The position numbers and the translations under genes are program-made. Shown piece by piece: positions 38,795-48,414 of a DNA stretch of 64,000 nt. Below the pieces are notes generated by a model. It did no database searches. It saw only the letters and a program-made list of their open reading frames with translations, and was not told where the DNA came from. The stretch comes from an uncultured Marinomonas sp. Lineage in GTDB: Bacteria > Pseudomonadota > Gammaproteobacteria > Pseudomonadales > Marinomonadaceae. The stretch's first letter is position 1; each line of letters starts with the position of its first letter. The DNA is taken from contig CANLRQ010000003.1 in NCBI GenBank assembly GCA_947493575.1, forward strand, positions 62,001-126,000, in the 5' to 3' direction.

Positions 38795-39742
38795 TTAAAA
38801 TTTTACTCGATCATGAGGTAAATCAAATTGCTGCTGAGGCCCAAGAGGAATAATTAAAGTAGGATTAATGGTTCTATGGCTCGCATAATAGTGTCTTTTA
38901 GAATAATCCAAGTCGACAGTCTCGGAAACACCTGATATTTGATAAAGCTCTCTTAGATAATTACTAAGGTTGTGGAAATCACTCATTTTATTCCTATTGC
39001 ATTTAAAGTGGCCATGATAAACCGCATCAAAGCGAATTAAGGTAGTAAATAAACGCCAGTCTGCTTCTGTTAAAGCATTTCCAATTAAATATCTCTGCCT
39101 TCCTAAACGTTCCTCCAACCAATCCAAGCTTGAAAATAACTCGTTATAAGCAATATTATAAGCTTCTTGAGTCGTTGCAAAACCTGCACGATAAACACCA
39201 TTATTAACCGAGTTATATATCCTTTCATTCACTTCATCAATGTCACTTCTTAAATCAAAAGGGTAATAATCTTCATGATTCTCAGTTAAATCATTAAAAG
39301 CCGAATTGAGTATTCGAATAATCTCACTTGATTCATTATTAACGATGGTATTGGTTTTCTTATCCCAAAGCACTGGAACGGTTACCCGCCCTTCATAGTC
39401 AGACGCAGCTTTAAGATACAATTGATAAACATAATCCAAATTAAACAATGGGTCGCCGCGCTCTCCAAATTCCCAACCATTCTCCAGCATTTCCGCTTCA
39501 ACAACACTGACACTGATAATGTCTTTTAGCCCTTTAAGCGCCCTAAATATAAGAGTACGATGAGCCCATGGACAAGCAAGCGAAACATACAAATGATATC
39601 TACCACTTTCTGGTTGGTAGGGATTACCCTCATCTAAAGAAATAGTATGCCTAAAACGGCTCTCTTGCCTTTCAAAATTCCCTTTCGAAGTTTTTGTGCT
39701 ATACCACTGATCGACCCATTTACCTTTAACGATTAACCCCAT
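38795..39742 (-). CDS. yqjG: Glutathionyl-hydroquinone reductase (YqjG family)
   Basis: This omega-like glutathione transferase reduces glutathionyl-hydroquinones. The 315-residue protein begins MGLIVKGKW and has the catalytic Cys57 in LACPWAHR, followed by the helical C-terminal domain (EADWRLFTTLIRFDAVYHGHFKCN; from about residue 240). The start at 39742 has GGAG seven bases upstream; a longer frame to 39781 lacks a site. It leads the yqjG-pirin pair. Together with the divergent LysR gene it suggests a response to quinones or nitroaromatics, which is an inference from the E. coli YhaJ regulon. Confidence 0.93.
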   Translation of the reverse strand: MGLIVKGKWVDQWYSTKTSKGNFERQESRFRHTISLDEGNPYQPESGRYHLYVSLACPWAHRTLIFRALKGLKDIISVSVVEAEMLENGWEFGERGDPLFNLDYVYQLYLKAASDYEGRVTVPVLWDKKTNTIVNNESSEIIRILNSAFNDLTENHEDYYPFDLRSDIDEVNERIYNSVNNGVYRAGFATTQEAYNIAYNELFSSLDWLEERLGRQRYLIGNALTEADWRLFTTLIRFDAVYHGHFKCNRNKMSDFHNLSNYLRELYQISGVSETVDLDYSKRHYYASHRTINPTLIIPLGPQQQFDLPHDRVKF

Positions 39743-39968
39743 GATGAACTCCAAATACTTTAGTGAAAGTGACATTACCAATACATAACTGCCAGAACTT
39801 AGCGATTACTAATTAACTCACCCAAGGAATAGCGACCACACTGAAAAAACAAAGCAGTACTGATTGCCAATAAAGAACCCCCTCAGGCGAAATAGCTAAC
39901 ATAAGTAAGTTGAAGCTATGATAAATCTTGTATTCGGAAGAAATAACCTCTAGTTTTAGAACAAACTA

Positions 39969-39983
39969 TTCAATTATTTTGAA
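39969..39983. promoter_or_regulatory. Candidate LysR operator
   Basis: The inverted repeat TTCAATTATTTTGAA (5-bp arms, 5-bp spacer) contains a T-N11-A core, the usual LysR-type site. It lies 34 bases before the LysR gene, in the divergent gap with yqjG. Assignment is by position and shape only. Confidence 0.35.
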
Positions 39984-40016
39984 CATTTATTTGTAGACTC
40001 TAAATAAAGGCATCCA

Positions 40017-40919
40017 GTGAATACATCGCCATTAACACTTGAATCATTACTCGTTTTAGATTCCATCGATAGACGAGGCAGTTTTGCTGCTGCCGCTGAA
40101 CAACTAAACAAAGTTCCCTCGGCCCTTTCCTATATTGTACAAAAGCTAGAAGAGCAAATCGGTGTTACACTTTTTGAAAGACAAGGAAGACGTTCTGTAT
40201 TAACACCAGCTGGAAGACATTTGTTAGAAGAAGGGCGCAAGGTATTAAGTGCGGTTAGTAAAATTACGGAACAAACACAAACTATTGCCCATGGATGGGA
40301 ACCAAAAATTCGTATTGCCATTGACTCAATATTAGATAATCAAACTGCCTTTAAGGCCATTTCAAGCTTTTTATCTGAGTATCCATCTATTGAAATAGAC
40401 ATTAAAGAAGAAGTAATGAATGGGACATGGGAAGCACTCATTAGCGGCGAAGTAGATTTAGTCATCGGCGCACCACAACCAGTCCCGAGTCAAAAAGGAA
40501 TTCGAGCTATAAAAATAGGTCAATTAGATCAATTACTGGTAGCAAGCGGCGACCACCCTATTCTCCAATATGAGCAAGCATTAACAAAAGCAGATATGAG
40601 CCAATTTCGTACAGTGGTGGTACATGATTCAGCTAAAACCGAAGCCCCTTGGTCAAATAACTGGATTGAGAATGGCCAACATTTTTTTGTCTCCTCTGTT
40701 AATCAAAAAATCAATGCTATCCTCACAGGTATTGGCATTGGTTTTCTCCCAAAAGAACGCATCCAAGAGCTGCTTAAAAGTGGTCAGTTAGCCCAATTGA
40801 ACTTTTCAGAAAACATTCAAATGTCTGACTTATTTATCGCATGGAAACTAGTAAACCATGGTAAGGGGCTACAGAATTTAAGAAACCACCTTGAAAAAGC
40901 GTTCCATCACCAACAATAA
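40017..40919 (+). CDS. LysR family transcriptional regulator (YhaJ-like)
   Basis: The 300-residue protein has an N-terminal winged helix (about 8-66: ESLLVLDSIDRRGSFAAAAEQLNKVPSALSYIVQKLEE, seen in segments) and a C-terminal periplasmic-binding-like effector domain (about 92-295). The start is GTG at 40017, eight bases after AAAGG. It is divergent from yqjG-pirin and probably controls them and itself. E. coli YhaJ, in the same context, senses aromatic compounds. This effector is an inference. Confidence 0.9.
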   Translation: MNTSPLTLESLLVLDSIDRRGSFAAAAEQLNKVPSALSYIVQKLEEQIGVTLFERQGRRSVLTPAGRHLLEEGRKVLSAVSKITEQTQTIAHGWEPKIRIAIDSILDNQTAFKAISSFLSEYPSIEIDIKEEVMNGTWEALISGEVDLVIGAPQPVPSQKGIRAIKIGQLDQLLVASGDHPILQYEQALTKADMSQFRTVVVHDSAKTEAPWSNNWIENGQHFFVSSVNQKINAILTGIGIGFLPKERIQELLKSGQLAQLNFSENIQMSDLFIAWKLVNHGKGLQNLRNHLEKAFHHQQ

Positions 40920-41223
40920 AGCAAAATTAAAAAGTATATTAGCTCAAACTTGGAAAGGTGCGAATAAGCCTACTAAATCTTACTCTTTCATATTGAACAA
41001 TATTTTATTTAGCATATTTATATGGGAAGTGTAATCAAGTGTAATTTTTTATTTTTTCAATTTAAAGCAATATATCGTTTGAATTCCTTACATTTTTTCT
41101 TTCCGTAATTAATCTTTCCGATTAAAACTCCCAACATTAGACTTACATAAATTGACAAAAATCAACAATTAGACATAATTAGACGTAATTAGCATTCTTT
41201 AACTTTTGAAAATAAGGTGTTGT
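40920..41223. other. AT-rich intergenic region before the chemoreceptor gene
   Basis: There is no gene here. At 40952-40971 the sequence TTGGAAAGGTGCGAATAAGC resembles the terminal repeat of IS5-type elements and may be a fossil end. At 41167-41196 a 10-bp unit, AATTAGACAT, occurs three times in tandem with small changes (AATTAGACGT, AATTAGCATT), ending 27 bases before the chemoreceptor start. Confidence 0.5.
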
Positions 41224-42903
41224 ATGAACTTCTTCAAGGATCGTCCAATCGGCCAAAAAATTGGCAGTGCTGTAGGAGTAATCATTATTCTACTCATACT
41301 TTCATCCACATTCGGTATTTTCAGAGTGTCCTCTATTGGACACGAATTAAAAACCGTTCATTCAGAAGACATACCACTGACGGCATTGGTCGCTGACATC
41401 ACAATCAAACAATTAGAAAAATCGATTGCTATTGAAAAGGCGTTTCGTATTGCGGGTGTAAGTGATTCAAATGAATCCGTTTTAGATCTAGCAAATACAA
41501 TCAAACAGCTTGCTAATGACATTGATCTAGAAATCAAACAAGGTGAAGACATTTTAGAAGTAGCAAAAACACACGCTATTTCGAAAGAGTTAGAGATTGA
41601 ATTAGGACACCTCAATGAGATTCTTCATGAAATTGAAGACGAACATATTGCCTTCGAAAAACAAGTCGACTCTTTGATTCTAAACCTTACTCAGGGTAGA
41701 GAAATTAATCATCAAAGTGTCATCGAATTAGAGTCAACCGAACATACTTTAAATAAACATCTGGAAGAGTTACTGATAAAAATTGAACTCATGACGGATC
41801 ATTCTATGGAAACAGCAATTCACCACGAAGAAGCGGCACTTAATGAAATGCTCTGGGTCAGCATTATTTCCATTGTTATTGGCTTAGTATTAGGAATATC
41901 TATTACACGCTCTATCACTAAACCTTTAAATTACGCGACAGATATTGCTAAGCGCCTTGCTGGTGGAGACCTAACTGTTCAAGTTGAAGTTTCTTCGAAA
42001 GATGAAACGGGGCAATTACTGAGTGCCATGAAAACGATGACACACAACTTACTGGACATGATTAATCAAATTGCGGCAGCATCGGAACAGTTAACCAAGT
42101 CTACCCATGAAGTCACCACAATAACTAGCCAAACAGCAAGTAATATTCTGATACAAAATAGTGAATTAGAGCATGTTGTGGTGGCGATGAACGAAATGAG
42201 CAGCTCAATACAAGAAGTGGCGACTAGCGCTCAAGAAACATCCCTATCGACAAACCAAGTAAAGGAGCACGCTTTGGCTGGGAGAAATACGGTTAATCAA
42301 GCCAATAATTCAGTTCACACTCTCGCGGATAATTTTGAAGGCATAAAAACGACTGTCGGGAAACTAGAATCAGAAGCAGGCAATGTTGATGCAATCTTAG
42401 AAGTCATTACTAATATTGCCGAACAAACTAATCTATTAGCATTGAACGCAGCTATTGAAGCTGCTCGTGCTGGAGAGCAAGGTAGAGGCTTTGCCGTAGT
42501 TGCAGATGAAGTCCGTACTCTTGCGAGTAAAACTCAAGACTCAATTAATGAGGTTCAACAAACCACTAACCGACTAAAAGATGAAGCAAAAATGTCTGCC
42601 AGTGCAATGGAAGATGGGCACAAACGAACTCAAACTACAGCAATACTTTCAACAGAGGCGGAAAGCTCCATAGAAGAAATTTATTCTTCCATGGATAGAA
42701 TCAGTGATATGAATCTACAAGTTGCCAGTGCCGCCGAGCAACAAAGTGCTGTAACTGAAGAGATTAATATATCTATTACTCGTTTAAATGATTCTGCTAA
42801 AGAAAATTCAGCCGGTGTGTCAATGGTAAATCAAGCAACAGAGGAAATTGCAGCTCTATCAATTAGCTTAAGAAATTTAATCAACCAATTTAAAGTTATT
42901 TAA
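41224..42903 (+). CDS. Methyl-accepting chemotaxis protein
   Basis: This 559-residue inner-membrane chemoreceptor has a first membrane helix at about 13-34, a periplasmic four-helix-type sensor of about 160 residues, a second helix near 205-225, a HAMP domain ([21 protein letters not shown]) and a cytoplasmic signalling domain with the hairpin tip [38 protein letters not shown] (seen in segments). There is no C-terminal NWETF-type CheR tether. The start at 41224 follows AAGG. No chemotaxis genes are nearby, so it is an orphan receptor; the ligand cannot be told. Confidence 0.95.
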   Translation: MNFFKDRPIGQKIGSAVGVIIILLILSSTFGIFRVSSIGHELKTVHSEDIPLTALVADITIKQLEKSIAIEKAFRIAGVSDSNESVLDLANTIKQLANDIDLEIKQGEDILEVAKTHAISKELEIELGHLNEILHEIEDEHIAFEKQVDSLILNLTQGREINHQSVIELESTEHTLNKHLEELLIKIELMTDHSMETAIHHEEAALNEMLWVSIISIVIGLVLGISITRSITKPLNYATDIAKRLAGGDLTVQVEVSSKDETGQLLSAMKTMTHNLLDMINQIAAASEQLTKSTHEVTTITSQTASNILIQNSELEHVVVAMNEMSSSIQEVATSAQETSLSTNQVKEHALAGRNTVNQANNSVHTLADNFEGIKTTVGKLESEAGNVDAILEVITNIAEQTNLLALNAAIEAARAGEQGRGFAVVADEVRTLASKTQDSINEVQQTTNRLKDEAKMSASAMEDGHKRTQTTAILSTEAESSIEEIYSSMDRISDMNLQVASAAEQQSAVTEEINISITRLNDSAKENSAGVSMVNQATEEIAALSISLRNLINQFKVI

Positions 42904-42905
42904 TA

Positions 42906-42969
42906 AATAGACAACGCAATCAGACAGGGAATGTCTCGCGTTTGTCTATAGCACCTTGTCTATAGCACC
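42906..42969. repeat. Nested hairpin with a 14-bp tandem duplication
   Basis: After the chemoreceptor stop, ATAGACAACGC pairs with GCGTTTGTCTAT (one bulged base), and inside it AGACA pairs with TGTCT. The 3' arm runs into TTGTCTATAGCACC, which is repeated exactly once (42942-42955, 42956-42969). It lies between two convergent genes and may stop transcription, but no T run follows. Confidence 0.55.
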
Positions 42970-42975
42970 TATTAC

Positions 42976-43590
42976 TTACCCGCCAATCAGCTTTTCTAAT
43001 AACTCATCTTCACTTTGAGCATCTGCCCCTTCCTTAGCAGGGTCATTTTCATCACTGCCAAATATTTGCACACCGGGAATGTTCTCAGGAATGAAAGCAT
43101 CTTTAGCAGTCTCTTCTTCTCCAGTTTGGTTACCCGCTCTGTCTTTGTTCAGCTTGTCTAATTGATCACCAAAAACACCGATTTCAGGCATAAGTTGGAA
43201 ACGTTTTGCTTGAATTTCAGGGGGGATGTTACCCGTAAAAAGAACCGTAAAGGGCGCATCTTTTGTTCTACGGTTAACCTCTCGATAGATTTTTTGTTCA
43301 CGCTCGGCTACATCAGACTCTTCTAAATAAAACTGACCACTTGAATCATCACCGACAACAACGTTTGGCCCTAATGTAAATTCCTTTTTCTTCTCTGCGG
43401 GAACAACGGCAACTTCAGCAGGTGAAGCAACTATAATTTGATGCTGCCCCCTCACAACTTCATCACCATAAATAATATCCACATCTCTTATTATTGCAGT
43501 TTGAGATAAGGAATAAGGGGAGACAGCAACACTGAGCGCTATACAAGAATTTACAATAGAACCACTATTTCTGCTCAACCATCGATTCAT
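42976..43590 (-). CDS. Hypothetical exported protein
   Basis: This 204-residue protein is not recognised. The N-terminus MNRWLSRNSGSIVNSCIALSV... looks like a signal peptide (basic start, hydrophobic stretch about 11-24). The middle has EEKKEFTLGPNVVVGDDSSGQFYLEE-like beta and polar regions (read in outline). The C-terminal third is acidic and proline-rich and ends EDELLEKLIGG. The start at 43590 follows GGA; a longer frame begins at 43617. It is convergent with the chemoreceptor gene and separated from fabV by a terminator. No function is suggested. Confidence 0.65.
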   Translation of the reverse strand: MNRWLSRNSGSIVNSCIALSVAVSPYSLSQTAIIRDVDIIYGDEVVRGQHQIIVASPAEVAVVPAEKKKEFTLGPNVVVGDDSSGQFYLEESDVAEREQKIYREVNRRTKDAPFTVLFTGNIPPEIQAKRFQLMPEIGVFGDQLDKLNKDRAGNQTGEEETAKDAFIPENIPGVQIFGSDENDPAKEGADAQSEDELLEKLIGG

Positions 43591-43647
43591 TTTATTTTCA
43601 TCCAAAAAGCGCCACATATTGAATATACTAGGCTATCTTCGAGCAAT

Positions 43648-43682
43648 AAAAAAGGAGTAGATGAATACCACCTACTCCTTTT
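43648..43682 (-). terminator. Rho-independent terminator downstream of fabV
   Basis: An 11-bp perfect stem, AAAAGGAGTAG / CTACTCCTTTT, is followed by TTTTTTATT on the minus strand. It lies 132 bases past the fabV stop, so fabV has a long 3' untranslated region, which also contains a hairpin TCTCAG/CTGAGA (43774-43790) and one at 43729-43760. Confidence 0.85.
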
Positions 43683-43813
43683 AAAAACATCTAACGAGAA
43701 TTTAATACGCTAAACAAAATGTTTAAAGAAGGTGCGAGCATTCCTGCTGAATCGTACCTTATTTAACGGTTTCTCAGAAAGACTGAGACTTAGTAAACTT
43801 ATTCGGATCTTCC

Positions 43814-45016
43814 TTAAAGCGTAATTACATCAAATTCGACTTCAGGGCTCACATCGGCATCGTAATCAACACCCTCTACACCAAAGCCAAATAATCTTAA
43901 GAACTCATCTTTATATAGCTGATAATCAGTCAATTCAAATAAATTTTCAGTTGTAACTTGAGGCCACAAATCACGACATGCTGCTTGAATGTCAGCACGT
44001 AATTCTAAGTCATCCAAGCGTAAGCGATTCGCTTCATCCGTCAATGTTTCTGGAGATAAACCATTAAACAAACGTTCAGAAAACATACGGTTAATTTGAT
44101 CCATACAACCTTCATGAACACCCTGTTCTCGCATGATTTTGAATACCATAGCCAGATACAATGGCATAACAGGAATTGCTGAAGATGCTTGAGTCACAAC
44201 GGACTTGAGTACAGCAACATTGGCACTCCCACCCGTTTTAGATAATTCACCATTAATCTCAGAGGCTGCGCGATCCAAATCTTCCTTTGCTTTACCCAAT
44301 GCACCATGCCAATAGATAGGCCAAGTAATGTCAGAACCAATGTAAGAATACGCAACAGTACGAGCACCGTCGGCAAGAACACCTGCCGATTGAAGTGCAG
44401 ACATCCATAATTCCCAGTCTTGACCACCCATAACAACTTTAGTTGCTTCAATTTCTTCGGCTGTTGCAGGTTCTATTTCTGCATCAATAATGACATTTTT
44501 ATTAGTATCAATTGCAGTAGAGCGATAAGCTTCACCAATTGGTTTTAAGACAGAACGAATCACTTCTCCTGTATCAGGCAGCTTTCGTACAGGGGAAGCC
44601 AGCGAATACACGACCATATCAATTTGGCCTAGATCTTCTTTAATCAATTCAATTACTTTTTCACGCGCTTCATGTGAAAAAGCATCGCAGTTAATGCTTT
44701 TAGCATATAAACCCGCTTCGTGAGCATATTTATCAAAAGCAGCTGCATTATACCAACCAGCTGTACCTGTTTTCTTTGCCGTAGCAGGCTTTTCAAAAAA
44801 GACACCTAATGTTGCAGCACCAGAGCCAAAAGCCGCAGCAATTCTTGAAGACAAACCATAACCACTTGATGAACCGATAACGAGAACCTTTTTAGGCCCA
44901 TCTTTAACGATTCCTTTTTGTTTTGTTTGCTCGATTTGCGCTTTCACATTCAAATCACATCCAGTTGGGTGTGTTGTCGTGCAAATAAAACCTCTGATTT
45001 TAGGCTGTATTATCAT
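43814..45016 (-). CDS. fabV: Enoyl-[acyl-carrier-protein] reductase, FabV type
   Basis: FabV reduces trans-2-enoyl-ACP with NADH in fatty acid synthesis and is insensitive to triclosan. The 400-residue protein begins [20 protein letters not shown], the family hallmark. The cofactor loop is [15 protein letters not shown] (47-61), and the active-site pair is Tyr235 and Lys244 ([10 protein letters not shown], a Y-x8-K motif). Both length and residue numbers match characterised FabV. It is a single-gene unit between lutC and a terminator. Confidence 0.97.
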   Translation of the reverse strand: MIIQPKIRGFICTTTHPTGCDLNVKAQIEQTKQKGIVKDGPKKVLVIGSSSGYGLSSRIAAAFGSGAATLGVFFEKPATAKKTGTAGWYNAAAFDKYAHEAGLYAKSINCDAFSHEAREKVIELIKEDLGQIDMVVYSLASPVRKLPDTGEVIRSVLKPIGEAYRSTAIDTNKNVIIDAEIEPATAEEIEATKVVMGGQDWELWMSALQSAGVLADGARTVAYSYIGSDITWPIYWHGALGKAKEDLDRAASEINGELSKTGGSANVAVLKSVVTQASSAIPVMPLYLAMVFKIMREQGVHEGCMDQINRMFSERLFNGLSPETLTDEANRLRLDDLELRADIQAACRDLWPQVTTENLFELTDYQLYKDEFLRLFGFGVEGVDYDADVSPEVEFDVITL

Positions 45017-45214
45017 ATGAAAATCTCATGTTGAGTTGAGTAAATTCCACACCTGAAAAGAAAACGAAGCAAATTATTGATCAGATGTGTAAGTTAGTCG
45101 GTAATAATACAATAGTGGTAGGGATATGTCCCAGTTTGTCTTTTCAAACCTAAACCAATTCTGGACACAAAACCCAAAAACCGTTCGTAAGTGCGCAACG
45201 CCTCAACACAACAT

Positions 45215-45871
45215 TTATTCCACAAGCAAAACAATCAACTCTTTAGGGCCATGAACACCGTATGCCAATGTTTGCTCTATATCGGCTGTTTTGGAAGGAC
45301 CAGATATTAATAATGCATTCGTTGGCATTCCCTGTGACCAGTTATGCCGCTTCATAAAATGCCAAAAAGTAGGCTGAATGTCTTTTTTATGCAAAATAGC
45401 AATATGGATAGGTGGCACCAATGACATTAATCTTGGTTCTTCTAAACTTGGCCATAAAACTAACGACCCAGTTTCGGCAATACCACCCAAGGTTGATGTA
45501 ATAGAAGCATCTATATTATTAAACAGCTGATCTTTCCACTGTTCAATTTCTCTATCATATAGCAGGATTTCCTCTACACTCTTTGCAAGAGTTTCTTGAA
45601 ATTCATGAGCTGATGGCAATAGCAGACATTTCACCTGCTTATCCTGAAGAAGTTGCTGAATACAAATTACTAAATTTTCTTCTGAGGTACGAATCACCTC
45701 ACCATTCACTTTACTAATCACCGTCTCAAACTGATTACATAAAGACGTTAAATCCATAACATCTCTTTCCATAACGCAAAAATCAGGTCGGTTAGGTATT
45801 TTATTCCCTTCACCAGCTCTTATTTTTGCCGCTTGTGTGAGTTTTTCCAAAATCGCACTTCTAGCTGTCAC
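45215..45871 (-). CDS. lutC: L-lactate utilisation protein C
   Basis: LutC is part of the LutABC iron-sulfur complex that oxidises L-lactate to pyruvate. The 218-residue protein is a LUD (DUF162) domain protein, with the conserved ITSTLGGIAETGSLVLWPS and NALLISGPSKTADIEQTLAYGVHGPKELIVLLVE segments (the latter from about residue 184). The start overlaps the lutB stop by four bases. It is the last gene of lutABC; no clear terminator follows before fabV. Confidence 0.95.
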   Translation of the reverse strand: MTARSAILEKLTQAAKIRAGEGNKIPNRPDFCVMERDVMDLTSLCNQFETVISKVNGEVIRTSEENLVICIQQLLQDKQVKCLLLPSAHEFQETLAKSVEEILLYDREIEQWKDQLFNNIDASITSTLGGIAETGSLVLWPSLEEPRLMSLVPPIHIAILHKKDIQPTFWHFMKRHNWSQGMPTNALLISGPSKTADIEQTLAYGVHGPKELIVLLVE

Positions 45872-47340
45872 AGTTTCTCTCCTTTACTCGTTGCTTTCAG
45901 GTTCTCTGCTTGGCGATTTATACGAACCTGCCTCTCTTTCATTTGCTGATGAAAAGTTTTTTTCGCTAACTTCGGCAGACTTCTATAGTGTGTCCATGGA
46001 GATAATGTTTTAGGTTGTAAGAAACGAAATTGTGCCATCATAGATGTCATAAAATTATAACGCTTTTCTCCTTGGTGCCACCAACGCCACATTGACCAAA
46101 TTATGGGCTCTATTCCATGGCGTTTAACACCAGCACCTTTTACTCGACTGGTTTGCCTATTTTCATTATTTGATTCTTCTCTTAGACGAACCAATAAATC
46201 CGGAATAGGAATTTTCACAGGACATACTTCAGCACACGCTCCGCACAAACTGGATGCGGTAGGTAAAGCCTGAGTTTCATCAAGCCCTTCTAAATGGGGC
46301 ATTAATATTTTTCCAATTGGTCCGGGATAGGTAAAACCATAGGCATGCCCACCAACGCGGGTATAAACTGGGCAATGATTCATACAAGCGGCACAACGAA
46401 TACAACGTAAGGTCTCTAATAATTCATCATCTTGATACATTTGGGTTCTACCATGATCCAGCAAAACCAAATGCACGCTTTCAGGGCCATCCAATTCATT
46501 TTCTTTTCTAGGGCCCGAAATCATATTAAAGTAGGTAGTAATGGCCTGCCCTGTAGCACTTCGAGTTAATAAGCTCAATAATGGAGTAACATCCTCAAGC
46601 TTCTCTACTACCTTTTCAATGCCCATAATCGCTATGTGTGTTTTCGGCACAGTTGTAGATAAACGTCCATTTCCCTCATTTTCAACTAAACACAAGGTAC
46701 CCGTTTCTGCCACAGCAAAGTTGACTCCAGATAGCCCAATATCAGCAGCCATAAAATTTTTCCGCAGCTGCAACCTTGCCTGCTCCGTCATGTAAATAGC
46801 GTCTTCTTTTCGCTCAATACCTGTTTTTTCATGTAATAAGTCTGCGATTTCAGCCGTGTTTTTATGGATAGCTGGCATAACTATGTGTGAAGGCGTTTCT
46901 TTTGCTAACTGTATAATGTATTCACCTAGATCGGACTCTAGGCACCTCACGCCAATCTCAGCCATTTTTTCATTTAAATGAATTTCTTCTGATACCATCG
47001 ATTTCCCTTTGATGATATTTTTCGCACCAACATTTAATGAAATCGCTTTAATAATATCAACGGCTTCCTCTGGCGATTGCGCCCAATGCACTTGAACGCC
47101 TTTTTGAGTGAGTTTAGTTTCAAGTTCCACTAATAATTCAGGTAATTTTACCAGCGCGTTTTGTCGCACTTGCGCTCCAAGTATTCTTAATCTTTCGAGT
47201 TGGGCCTTATCTTCAAAAGCCTGATCCCTTTTACTCATCAAACCATCCATAGCAGATAAAAAGTTGGCTCTTAGTTTTGGGTCTTCAATTGCCGCTCGAC
47301 TTCTTGATTGGAATGTATTTTTACCTTGAGAAAGACTCAT
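45868..47340 (-). CDS. lutB: L-lactate utilisation iron-sulfur protein B
   Basis: The 490-residue LutB has an N-terminal LUD domain (about 60-300: SVSEEIHLNEKMAE-type region, AVAETGTLCLVENEGNGR) and two ferredoxin-type [4Fe-4S] motifs, CIRCAACMNHCPVY and CGACAEVCPVKIP, near residues 310-380. It probably holds the electron-transfer centres of the lactate-oxidising complex. The C-terminal 80 residues are basic. It overlaps lutA and lutC by four bases each, so the three are translationally coupled. Confidence 0.95.
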   Translation of the reverse strand: MSLSQGKNTFQSRSRAAIEDPKLRANFLSAMDGLMSKRDQAFEDKAQLERLRILGAQVRQNALVKLPELLVELETKLTQKGVQVHWAQSPEEAVDIIKAISLNVGAKNIIKGKSMVSEEIHLNEKMAEIGVRCLESDLGEYIIQLAKETPSHIVMPAIHKNTAEIADLLHEKTGIERKEDAIYMTEQARLQLRKNFMAADIGLSGVNFAVAETGTLCLVENEGNGRLSTTVPKTHIAIMGIEKVVEKLEDVTPLLSLLTRSATGQAITTYFNMISGPRKENELDGPESVHLVLLDHGRTQMYQDDELLETLRCIRCAACMNHCPVYTRVGGHAYGFTYPGPIGKILMPHLEGLDETQALPTASSLCGACAEVCPVKIPIPDLLVRLREESNNENRQTSRVKGAGVKRHGIEPIIWSMWRWWHQGEKRYNFMTSMMAQFRFLQPKTLSPWTHYRSLPKLAKKTFHQQMKERQVRINRQAENLKATSKGEKL

Positions 47341-48176
47341 AAGTTCACCCCATCATCTATTGTCAGGCCAGCTCTACGAGCAACAAAACTTAATAAATGC
47401 TCTCCCGCCCGAAGCGCTTTAGTCTCCTGTTGCTTCTCTGCGGCACCTTTAATGTTCATCAAGCACCCACAGTCTGAACTTAAAAATGAATTCGCTCCTG
47501 TTGAAGTCAAATGAGACACTTTATCTTGTACCATGGCATTGGAAATTTCAGGGTGCCTTACTGAAAATGCGCCACCAAACCCACAACATTCCGTTGCCTT
47601 TTCGGGTTCAACCACATTTACATTACGCAACTGACTCAATAATGCCTTACCTGAATCTGTCGTTTTCATCTCTCGTCGGCTGCTGCACGAAGTGTGTAAA
47701 GCTACCGTTGTTTTAGAACCTTGATCCTCTAACGATAAATCACACACATTCACTAAGAAGTCAGTCAGTTCAAAAATTCTTTCGGAGAAAGCTTTAGCTT
47801 GTTCATAATGCTCAGTTCCTTCAAATAATCTAGGGTAATGTGTTTTCATCATCCCGCCACATGAACCTGATGGTATTAACAAAGGATAAGGCTCAGTAAA
47901 AATTCCCATTTGAACAAGAGCAATCTCTCTTGCTTCTTTTTTATAGCCTGATGTATAAGCAGGTTGACCACAGCATGTCTGGGCTTGAGGAAAAACAACG
48001 TCCACTCCAGCATGTTCTAACAGCATCACTCCTGCCATACCGGATTCGGGGTAAAACAAATCAACAAGACAAGTCCCAAATACATATACTTTCGCAGGCT
48101 TAACTGGGTACAACTTTACCACCGTAGCCCCAGCCTCCGACATAGGTTCCTCTGGCATAAAATGACGCACAGACAT
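47337..48176 (-). CDS. lutA: L-lactate utilisation protein A
   Basis: LutA is the cysteine-rich subunit of the LutABC complex. The 279-residue protein has two CCG-type motifs: CCGQPAYTSGY with upstream GTCLVD, and CCGFGGAFSVRHPE with upstream HTSCSSRREM, which bind an iron-sulfur cluster as in GlpC and heterodisulfide reductase. The start at 48176 is preceded by GGGG about eight bases upstream; a longer frame to 48230 adds a chance hydrophobic stretch. It is the first gene of the operon, downstream of two GntR-type operators. Confidence 0.94.
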   Translation of the reverse strand: MSVRHFMPEEPMSEAGATVVKLYPVKPAKVYVFGTCLVDLFYPESGMAGVMLLEHAGVDVVFPQAQTCCGQPAYTSGYKKEAREIALVQMGIFTEPYPLLIPSGSCGGMMKTHYPRLFEGTEHYEQAKAFSERIFELTDFLVNVCDLSLEDQGSKTTVALHTSCSSRREMKTTDSGKALLSQLRNVNVVEPEKATECCGFGGAFSVRHPEISNAMVQDKVSHLTSTGANSFLSSDCGCLMNIKGAAEKQQETKALRAGEHLLSFVARRAGLTIDDGVNL

Positions 48177-48243
48177 GCTAACTACCCCATAAAAAATCAA
48201 TAATGAATGAAAAATTAACGATGAACACACTCACAAACAATAT

Positions 48244-48254
48244 TGGTAATACCA
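48244..48254. promoter_or_regulatory. FadR/LldR-type operator, lutA-proximal
   Basis: TGGTAATACCA is a palindrome of the TGGTNNNACCA form bound by LldR/PdhR-type regulators. It lies 68 bases before the lutA start, with a further half site TTACCAAT at 48258-48265. Confidence 0.65.
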
Positions 48255-48363
48255 TTTTTACCAATATTTATTCTATTTTAATCACCATTCACCTAAAAAA
48301 TCAATTAAAGACTCCAATATGCTTTCAAATAATAGAAAAATAAAATGCATGTCTTGAGAATAA

Positions 48364-48374
48364 TGGTCATACCA
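48364..48374. promoter_or_regulatory. FadR/LldR-type operator, regulator-proximal
   Basis: TGGTCATACCA has the same TGGTNNNACCA form as the site at 48244 and lies 41 bases before the GntR gene. Two sites spaced 120 bases apart recall the two-operator loop at E. coli lldPRD. Confidence 0.65.
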
Positions 48375-48414
48375 ATTACTATTCCAAAGAATAAATTAGA
48401 AAATAGGACGCAGT

